Shown: positions 30,535-35,597 of the stretch, one piece after another | Position numbering within the stretch: the first letter of the stretch is position 1 | How the letters are laid out: every line of letters starts with the position of its first letter | Source: an uncultured Selenomonadales bacterium | Lineage (GTDB): Bacteria > Bacillota > Negativicutes > Selenomonadales > Selenomonadaceae | Reading direction: 5' to 3' | Assembly: GCA_937877545.1 (NCBI GenBank) | Contig: CALFJE010000008.1 | Location: 1 to 35,597 of the forward strand | Length of the DNA: 35,597 nt | Position numbers and translations under genes: made by a program | Notes under the pieces: model-generated | What the model was told of the DNA's origin: nothing | Seen by the model: only the letters and a program-made list of their open reading frames with translations | The model's database searches: none

Positions 30535-30579
30535 GCTCTTACCTCCGAGTAGCTGAATTTTCTATGGTTAATCGCGGGG

Positions 30580-30608
30580 ATTATATCAAGTTCAGGGATT
30601 GGTAACAA
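30580..30608 (-). promoter_or_regulatory. Promoter of the glmS unit with extended -10
   Basis: On the minus strand TTGTTA (plus 30603-30608) and TATAAT (plus 30580-30585) are 17 bp apart, and the -10 is extended (TGATATAAT), the same 9-mer as at the sbcD promoter. The -35 lies in a small tandem repeat. Confidence 0.75.
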
Positions 30609-30623
30609 GGGACTGGGGAACAG
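30593..30623. repeat. Imperfect tandem repeat of about 14-15 bp upstream of glmS
   Basis: Plus-strand AGGGATTGGTAACA is followed by AGGGACTGGGGAACA. The two units share most positions and contain the glmS -35 box. A link to the heptamer family (GGGA/GGAA cores) is possible but weak. Confidence 0.4.
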
Positions 30624-30655
30624 AAATATTTTTAAGGCGGCTTGCGAGTCAGAAA

Positions 30656-30690
30656 TTAAAAACCCCTGCACCGTTGAGCGCAGAGGTTAA
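30656..30690 (-). terminator. Rho-independent terminator of the mur unit
   Basis: On the minus strand AACCTCTGC pairs with GCAGGGGTT (plus 30680-30688 with 30661-30669, one G-U), followed by a T-run. It begins a few bases after the murC-ddl stop codon (30696-30698) and separates the mur unit from glmS. Confidence 0.8.
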
Positions 30691-30695
30691 TTTTT

Positions 30696-33017
30696 TCAGA
30701 AATCGGCAAGACTTAAAATCTTTTCGCACAGCTCCGGGAACTCGATACCTGCTGCCCGCGCCGCGTCGGGCACCAACGAGGTTTCCGTCATGCCGGGCAC
30801 CGAATTTATTTCCAACACGTAGGGCACATTTTCCGCCGAAAGCATCATATCGACGCGAGCCACCCCCGCGCACTTGCACAGCTTGAACGCCGCCACCGCC
30901 AACGCTTGAACCTCGGAGGTAACCTCGTCGGGAATCTGCGCGGGTACAATGTGCGTCGACAAGCCCTTGGTGTATTTGGACGTGTAGTCATAGCGTCCCG
31001 TCGTCGTGGTTATCTCAATGACGGGCAGAGCCTCGGCGTCGTCCTCGTTGCCCATGACCGCAACCGTCAGCTCGCGCCCCGCTATGAACTCCTCGACCAA
31101 AATCTCATCGCCCAAAGAAAACGCTTCGTCAATCGCCGCGTCCAAATCCTCGACACGCTCCACGATACTCACGCCGATACTTGAACCTTGCGCCGCCGCC
31201 TTAATCACCACGGGCACACCGAACTTCCGTTCAATGGCAATGGCAAGGTCATCGCTCCTGTCAACTTCGCGGTAGACGGCAAACTTGGGCGTGGAAAGAT
31301 TGGCGGAGTTTAGGAAATGCTTCGTGGCGACCTTATCCATAGTCAGCGCAGCGGCAAGCACGCCCGACCCCGTGTAGGGAATTTTGAGCATGTCAAGCGT
31401 CCCTTGAATCAGCCCGTCCTCGCCGTAGCGACCGTGCACCGCGTTAAAAACTATGGCGCAATCCTTATCGCGAATCGTGGCGGCAAAGGTCTGCGGATTA
31501 AGCTCAAGCAACTCGACGTTGTAATTTTTGGACTTAAGCGCGTCGGCAACAGCCTTGCCCGTGCGCCGCGATACTTCAGCCTCCGTCGACGTGCCGCCGC
31601 ATACCACGACGATTTTTTTCCGACTCCAATCCTTAAGTAATTCCAACAGCTCCTCGCCCGTCTTGTAGATGTCGCCCGCGCCCATGGTGATAACCAAATC
31701 GCCCGCCGTCAAGCTGTCCTTAATCGTAGCGGCTATGTCCTCGCGCTTCGGGATATACGACACCGCTTGATTTGTTTGGCTCAAAACTTCGTGCAGAATC
31801 GATTCGCCGCTTACGCCCGCAATTTTCTCCTCGCCGGCAGAGTAAACGTCCGTCAGGATAAGCATATCCGCCCCCTTGAACGCGCCGCCGAATTCCTTAA
31901 GCAAAAGTTGCGTGCGGCTGTAGCGGTGCGGCTGGAAAATGCAGACGATTTTATTGGGCTTAGTCTCGCGGGCGGCTTTGAGCGTGGCGGCAATTTCGGT
32001 CGGGTGGTGCGCGTAGTCGTCGACGACCATAACATTGCGCACGCGCCCCTTGACTTGGAAACGACGTTTCGCGCCGTGGAAGCAGCTCAAGCCCTCGGCA
32101 ATGCGCTCGAAGCTCACGCCGACCTCCATAGCCGTCGCGATAGTCGCCAAAGCGTTCAGGACGTTATGCCGCCCGTGAATTGCCAACTGAACTTTGCCCA
32201 AAGTCTCGGAGCCGCGCACAGCCTCGAAGCCGATACCCTTAGTCGTCGTGCGCAGGTTGCGTGCCGTATAATCCGCCGCGTGGTCTATCGCGTAGCTGAT
32301 AATCCTGCGGTCAACGGTCGGAGCCAACTCGCGCAGATTTTCATTGTCGAAGCAGAGGACAGCCGCGCCCTCCTTGCGGTCGACGTTTTCGATAAAAATC
32401 TTAAAGGCGGCGCGAATCCGCTCCACGGTGCCGTAATGGTCAAGGTGGTCGTCCTCAATGTTGGTGACGACGGCTATCCGGGGCTTAAGCGTCACGAACG
32501 AGCCGTCGGATTCGTCAGCCTCGGAGACAAGCCAATCACTCTTGCCCAGAATCGCGCCCGTGCCCAGGTCGGTCGATTCGCCGCCTATGATAATCGTCGG
32601 GTCGACGTTCGCGCTGTGCAGGACGTAACCAATCATCGAGGTCGTAGTCGTCTTGCCGTGCGAGCCGGCTACCGCAATGCCGCGTTTGGCGTTGAGTAGC
32701 CAGGCGTTTATATCGGAGCGGTGGAGCTTGGGGATTTTGAACTTGCCCGCCGCCGCGATTTCGGGATTATCATTCGGGATAGCCGACGAACAAACAATCG
32801 CCTCGACGGGGTTGCCGCCGGCGTCGAGAATATTTTCAGCCTTATGCCCGACGAAAATCCTCGCGCCGAGCCGTTTAAGCATGTCAAGCGTTGTCGAGTC
32901 TTTGGCGTCGGAGCCGCTGACTTCAAAGCCGCTCTCAATCAAAATCTTGGCAAGCGCACTCATGCCCGCGCCGCCTATTCCTATGAAATGAAATTTCTTC
33001 AAGCCGTCAAGTTTCAA
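30696..33017 (-). CDS. murC-ddl: Fused UDP-N-acetylmuramate--alanine ligase and D-alanine--D-alanine ligase (773 aa)
   Basis: Residues 1-466 form a complete MurC: Rossmann motif FIGIGGAGMSALA, P-loop AGSHGKTTTTSMI at 117-129, SEADESDGSF, HGRHNVLNALA, DDYAHHPTEI and QPHRYSRT. Residues 467-773 form a complete Ddl: VVCGGTSTEAEVS, HGRYGEDG, the AAAQGSSIGVS loop, the ATP-grasp EEFIAGREL and VLEINSVPGMTETSLVP. The junction (LLKDWSRKKIVVV) has almost no linker. One protein thus adds the first Ala to UDP-MurNAc and makes D-Ala-D-Ala. MurC-Ddl fusions are known in chlamydiae. The start is TTG, preceded by GGGGG and overlapping the PIN gene stop (TTGA). No separate ddl, murB or ftsQ is in the window. 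Confidence 0.96.
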   Translation of the reverse strand: MKLDGLKKFHFIGIGGAGMSALAKILIESGFEVSGSDAKDSTTLDMLKRLGARIFVGHKAENILDAGGNPVEAIVCSSAIPNDNPEIAAAGKFKIPKLHRSDINAWLLNAKRGIAVAGSHGKTTTTSMIGYVLHSANVDPTIIIGGESTDLGTGAILGKSDWLVSEADESDGSFVTLKPRIAVVTNIEDDHLDHYGTVERIRAAFKIFIENVDRKEGAAVLCFDNENLRELAPTVDRRIISYAIDHAADYTARNLRTTTKGIGFEAVRGSETLGKVQLAIHGRHNVLNALATIATAMEVGVSFERIAEGLSCFHGAKRRFQVKGRVRNVMVVDDYAHHPTEIAATLKAARETKPNKIVCIFQPHRYSRTQLLLKEFGGAFKGADMLILTDVYSAGEEKIAGVSGESILHEVLSQTNQAVSYIPKREDIAATIKDSLTAGDLVITMGAGDIYKTGEELLELLKDWSRKKIVVVCGGTSTEAEVSRRTGKAVADALKSKNYNVELLELNPQTFAATIRDKDCAIVFNAVHGRYGEDGLIQGTLDMLKIPYTGSGVLAAALTMDKVATKHFLNSANLSTPKFAVYREVDRSDDLAIAIERKFGVPVVIKAAAQGSSIGVSIVERVEDLDAAIDEAFSLGDEILVEEFIAGRELTVAVMGNEDDAEALPVIEITTTTGRYDYTSKYTKGLSTHIVPAQIPDEVTSEVQALAVAAFKLCKCAGVARVDMMLSAENVPYVLEINSVPGMTETSLVPDAARAAGIEFPELCEKILSLADF

Positions 33018-33391
33018 ATTCTGTTTACCCCCTTGAGCACGTTGTTAAGTTTTTTGTCGAAGGTGAATACCTCCGCCCCTTCCAAGTCGTGATGCGCGGC
33101 AAGTATGCAATCCACGAAGTCAAGCTTTGTCGCGGCAAAAATTTCTACGGCGCGAATCATGACGGCTTTACGTTCCATCTCGACCCAATCCAAGACGATT
33201 AAAAGTTGCGCCGCGATATTTTGCCTGTCGACTTCATAAAAAGTGCGCAAGACATGCGAAGTCTCCATCAGCACTTCGGGCAACAGGAACGCGCCGCCCT
33301 CGATTAAATCTTTGGCGATTTGTGCCTGTGCCTCGTTGTCGCGCAAAAGGTAGCGCAGGACGACGTTCGTATCAATCCAAATTTTCGACAT
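33014..33391 (-). CDS. PIN-domain toxin, VapC-like (125 aa)
   Basis: The PIN fold acidic residues are visible: Asp7 in IWIDTNVVLRYLL, a Glu in EVLMETSHVL (near 43), Asp91 and Asp94 in LDFVDCILAA, and a final Asp in TFDKKLNNV. Such VapC toxins are Mg-dependent RNases, often acting on tRNA or rRNA. The gene overlaps the upstream antitoxin by 20 bp and the downstream murC-ddl by 4 bp (TTGA). It is therefore a toxin-antitoxin module inserted within the mur operon rather than beside it. ATG start at 33389-33391. Confidence 0.9.
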   Translation of the reverse strand: MSKIWIDTNVVLRYLLRDNEAQAQIAKDLIEGGAFLLPEVLMETSHVLRTFYEVDRQNIAAQLLIVLDWVEMERKAVMIRAVEIFAATKLDFVDCILAAHHDLEGAEVFTFDKKLNNVLKGVNRI

Positions 33392-33650
33392 ATTTTTTCA
33401 CCATAGCTCTTTCCCATGCGCCGTCCTCAAAGGGAATCAAGGCGGGGTTTGCATACTTAGACAATGCGCCGAAGGCAGAAACTTTTTCCGCCTTGGGCGT
33501 CCTGCCTTTAATTACGCCGTCCTGTTGCTCGACGTTGTACTTTATCAGAATCGGGATTGCCTCCTCCAGCGTCAAGTTGATTTTGCTGTAGAGCTTTTCC
33601 GCCTCCGCCTTTAAGTCGTCGTCCAATTCGATTGTCACGGTAATTTTCAT
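33372..33650 (-). CDS. Antitoxin of the PIN toxin, RelB/DinJ-like ribbon-helix-helix type (92 aa)
   Basis: The N-terminus MKITVTIELDDDLKAEAEKLYSK with LTLEEAIPILIKY is the ribbon-helix-helix pattern of RelB/DinJ-type antitoxins (an N-terminal beta strand followed by two helices). The C-terminal half (SALSKYANPA-like, then EDGAWERAMVKKYV) is probably the toxin-binding tail. Such proteins neutralise the toxin and repress their own promoter. ATG follows AGGAGG. It starts 13 bp after murG and overlaps the PIN gene by 20 bp. No separate promoter is obvious, so expression is likely tied to the mur operon. Confidence 0.85.
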   Translation of the reverse strand: MKITVTIELDDDLKAEAEKLYSKINLTLEEAIPILIKYNVEQQDGVIKGRTPKAEKVSAFGALSKYANPALIPFEDGAWERAMVKKYVENLD

Positions 33651-33663
33651 TGATACAACCTCC

Positions 33664-34758
33664 TCAAGTCATTTGCAAAATCAAGTCGGCGATTTCGTCA
33701 GCGGCGTTGGGTTTGCCCAGCGATAAGCTTGCCGCCGCCATGCGCTTTAGCGTTTCGGGCGAGGTAAGCAGTTCGTCCAGCGTCGCCGATAAAATTTCTG
33801 TCGTCAAGTCGCGGTTGAGAATCATACGCGCCGCGCCCGCCTCGACCAGTGCCCGCGCATTGAACTCTTGATGATTTTCCGCCGCGTAAGGATACGGGAT
33901 TAAGATTGCCGGGACGCCTCGCGCCGTCAGCTCCGCCAAACCCGTTGCGCCTGCGCGAAAGACCGCCAAATCCGCCATAGCCATAGCTCGCGGCATGTTG
34001 TACAGATACGGGAAGACTTTAATGTTCGGTGCGCCGAGCACGCCCGCCAATTTTTTGGTTACGGCGTCGAATTCGCCCTTGCCCGTGACGTGCAGGAATT
34101 GCGCGGAATTTTTAATCGCCGCCGTCTTCAAGACGCCAATCATTGCGTCGTTAATGCTCCGCGCCCCGCGACTGCCGCCCGATATTAAGACAATCGGCTT
34201 GTCGGCAGTGAACCCGAATTCCTTAAGCCCGTCGTCACGCTCAGCCGCAAGCACCTCGGCGCGAATCGGATTGCCGGTGTAAACGGTCTTTGCGGCGGGG
34301 AAATTCTTAAGTGCGTCGCGAGTGCCGACCGCTATCCTGTCGACGAATTTGGACAGAATTTTATTGGTGACGCCCGCAACCGCGTTTTGCTCCTGAATCA
34401 ACGTGGGAACCTTCATAAGGCTTGCGGCGAGGAGAATCGGACCGCAAACGTAGCCGCCCGTGCCGACGACCGCATTTGGCTTGAAGTCCTTGATAACGTC
34501 GGAGGCGCGTTTGATACTCCAAACGGCGTTGGCGGCGCGGCTTATGTTCGCCAAAGTGAATCGACGTTCAAGCCCGCCCTCCAGTTTAAGCGCGGTAAAA
34601 TTTATGCCCGCTTTCGGTACGATGTCAGCCTCCAAGCCGCGCTCCGTGCCGACGTAGAGAAATTCGGCGTCGGGGCGTTTATTTTTAATTGCGTCAATGA
34701 GCGTGAGCGCGGGGTAAATGTGTCCGCCCGTGCCGCCGCCCGATACGATTATTTTCAT
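33664..34758 (-). CDS. murG: UDP-N-acetylglucosamine--lipid I GlcNAc transferase
   Basis: MurG makes lipid II from lipid I on the cytoplasmic face of the inner membrane. The N-terminus IIVSGGGTGGHIYPALTLI is the first glycine loop; GTGGYVCGPILLAA, QEQNAVAGVTNKIL, TGNPIR, ISGGSRGARSIND, FRAGATGLAEL and IPYPYAAENHQEFNA are further MurG signatures. Length (364 aa) is normal. The ATG directly abuts the TGA stop of the SMR gene (TGAATG). Confidence 0.98.
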   Translation of the reverse strand: MKIIVSGGGTGGHIYPALTLIDAIKNKRPDAEFLYVGTERGLEADIVPKAGINFTALKLEGGLERRFTLANISRAANAVWSIKRASDVIKDFKPNAVVGTGGYVCGPILLAASLMKVPTLIQEQNAVAGVTNKILSKFVDRIAVGTRDALKNFPAAKTVYTGNPIRAEVLAAERDDGLKEFGFTADKPIVLISGGSRGARSINDAMIGVLKTAAIKNSAQFLHVTGKGEFDAVTKKLAGVLGAPNIKVFPYLYNMPRAMAMADLAVFRAGATGLAELTARGVPAILIPYPYAAENHQEFNARALVEAGAARMILNRDLTTEILSATLDELLTSPETLKRMAAASLSLGKPNAADEIADLILQMT

Positions 34759-35082
34759 TCAGTGATTCGCTCCAAAAAAATTACACAGCACCACGCCGAT
34801 AACGATTAAAATTATCCCGATAAGCCCCGGCGTCGAAATGCTTTCGTGGAAATAAAAATACGACACCGCCGCCGCAAGGACTATGCCCAGCCCGCCCCAC
34901 GTCGCGTAGACGACATTTAAATCGACGGTCTTGAGCGACAGTGCAAGGCAATAAAAGCAAACGCCGTAACAAATCAGCGTGCCCGCCGCGTATCCGATAT
35001 GTTCGAAGCCGTGCGATAACTTCATGCAAGTCGTGCCGCACAACTCCAGGACAATCGCCAAGCCAAGGTAAACGTAGCCCAT
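34759..35082 (-). CDS. Small multidrug resistance (SMR) family transporter (107 aa)
   Basis: Four hydrophobic helices in 107 residues. The first carries the essential Glu (GLAIVLELCGTTCMKLSHGF), and the third and fourth have VYATWGGLGIVLAA and GLIGIILIVIGVVLCN. These are EmrE/SugE-type inner-membrane dimers exchanging protons for cationic drugs, guanidinium or polyamines; the substrate is not predictable. Only one SMR gene is present, so a dual-topology homodimer is likely. ATG start lies 3 bp after the four-helix bundle gene, and murG follows with no gap, so it is cotranscribed with cell-wall genes. Confidence 0.93.
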   Translation of the reverse strand: MGYVYLGLAIVLELCGTTCMKLSHGFEHIGYAAGTLICYGVCFYCLALSLKTVDLNVVYATWGGLGIVLAAAVSYFYFHESISTPGLIGIILIVIGVVLCNFFGANH

Positions 35083-35085
35083 TCG

Positions 35086-35391
35086 TTACCTCGACCTAAG
35101 TTCGGCGCATAAGTCCAAAGCCGCTTGTGCCTCAGCGTCCGCGAAAAAGTTCAGCTTGACGCAAAGCAAAATGAACGTTTCGAGCGCGGCAAGTTTCCCG
35201 TCAGCCTCCGCGAGGCAATGCGTTCGTTCGTCATCGGAGGAAAACTCCGCCGCCAAAGCGATATTCGTTGCCACCGACGCGACGGCTCTCATCATTTCCT
35301 CCGCGAGGACGCGCTCCTCCTCCGCAGGCAATTTTTTTACCAAACGATAAATTTCCACGCCCAAATTCAAGGGCTGTTCTCTAAATTGCAT
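35086..35391 (-). CDS. Four-helix bundle protein (23S rRNA intervening-sequence protein family, 101 aa)
   Basis: The family pattern is visible: LNLGVEIYRLVKKLPAEEERVLAEEMMRAVASVATNIALAAE, then a middle helix and a C-terminal ETFILLCVKLNF helix. It lacks the usual NIAEG motif (NIALAAEF instead), so it is a divergent member. The function of these proteins is unknown; some are encoded in 23S rRNA intervening sequences, which is not the case here. ATG follows GAGGAG. It sits between murD and the SMR gene in the mur operon. Confidence 0.78.
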   Translation of the reverse strand: MQFREQPLNLGVEIYRLVKKLPAEEERVLAEEMMRAVASVATNIALAAEFSSDDERTHCLAEADGKLAALETFILLCVKLNFFADAEAQAALDLCAELRSR

Positions 35392-35404
35392 TATGATTAT
35401 CTCC

Positions 35405-35597
35405 TCAAAGATTATGAACGATGCGCTTGAAATCTCTGCCGCGCTCCTCGAAGTCGCTGTACATGTCGAAGCTCGCGCAGGCAGGGCTTAGCAACACCAC
35501 TTGCGGCGGACGGGCAATTTTTTTGGCAAGCGCAACCGCCCGCTCCATTGAGTAGCCCGCCTCCAAGATTTTATCGGCAGGAAAACCCGAAGCCTCC
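35405..35597 (-). CDS. murD: UDP-N-acetylmuramoylalanine--D-glutamate ligase, C-terminal part (partial)
   Basis: The minus-strand frame enters at the right edge and ends with TGA at 35405-35407. The last 63 or so residues read ADKILEAGYSMERAVALA, then VVLLSPACASFDMYSDFEERG and RDFKRIVHNL, the typical MurD C-terminus. MurD adds D-glutamate to UDP-MurNAc-L-Ala. The gene begins outside the window. The four-helix bundle gene starts 13 bp after its stop. Confidence 0.93.
   Translation of the reverse strand, partial: EASGFPADKILEAGYSMERAVALAKKIARPPQVVLLSPACASFDMYSDFEERGRDFKRIVHNL

Noticed and set aside
30535..30580. glmS ribozyme upstream of glmS
   Set aside because: The leader from the predicted start site is only about 40 nt, too short, and shows no ribozyme core.
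31767..32699. Plus-strand open frame of 310 codons opposite murC-ddl
   Set aside because: It is the mirror of a certain coding sequence and shows no recognisable domain or ribosome binding site.

Overview
The window looks like a moderately GC-rich chromosome of a Gram-negative member of the Firmicutes, probably class Negativicutes (Selenomonas relatives). This is inferred, not proven. It mixes strong GGAGG ribosome binding sites and Firmicutes-type genes (TSCPD protein, YjfB-like peptide, diacylglycerol glycosyltransferase-like enzyme) with a giant RTX-like protein that has no signal peptide, as expected of type I secretion across an outer membrane. No CRISPR array, insertion sequence or prophage is visible.

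Left part (1-11,500). A minus-strand operon runs from kptA (RNA 2'-phosphotransferase) through a TSCPD protein to three genes carrying four copies of an unrecognised 116-residue cysteine domain, and ends at a terminator. On the plus strand follow a SAM methyltransferase with hisD, then sbcD-sbcC behind an extended -10 promoter. metH (B12-dependent methionine synthase without a reactivation domain) converges on sbcC and overlaps it by 11 bp.

Middle (11,500-23,170). A structured intergenic segment of about 450 bp holds two hairpins with the same AGGAC loop and a perfect 12-bp inverted repeat. Next is a 2277-residue repetitive protein with a strong promoter and terminator, tRNA-Ser(UGA), a lone CheY-like receiver, a cupin, a YjfB-like peptide, the HU protein, and an overlapping trio: AlkD-like, SDR, diacylglycerol glycosyltransferase-like.

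Right part (23,170-35,597), all minus strand. Unit 1 (reading leftwards) is glmS, a DUF262/DUF1524 protein, a DpnA-like adenine methyltransferase, a DpnII-like endonuclease, tagA, psd, pssA. The defence genes are joined to glmS and tagA by four consecutive gene overlaps. Unit 2 is murD (partial), a four-helix bundle protein, an SMR transporter, murG, an antitoxin and PIN toxin pair, and a fused murC-ddl. Accessory genes sit where ftsW would usually be and between murG and murC.

A heptanucleotide tandem repeat (consensus close to ATTAGGA) occurs at four places: inside metH, inside the glycosyltransferase gene, after the giant gene as an inverted pair, and at the end of tagA, where it supplies the stop codon. 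The main points for follow-up are the cysteine-domain family, the giant repeat protein, the defence genes locked into a cell-envelope operon, the heptamer repeats and the twin hairpins.
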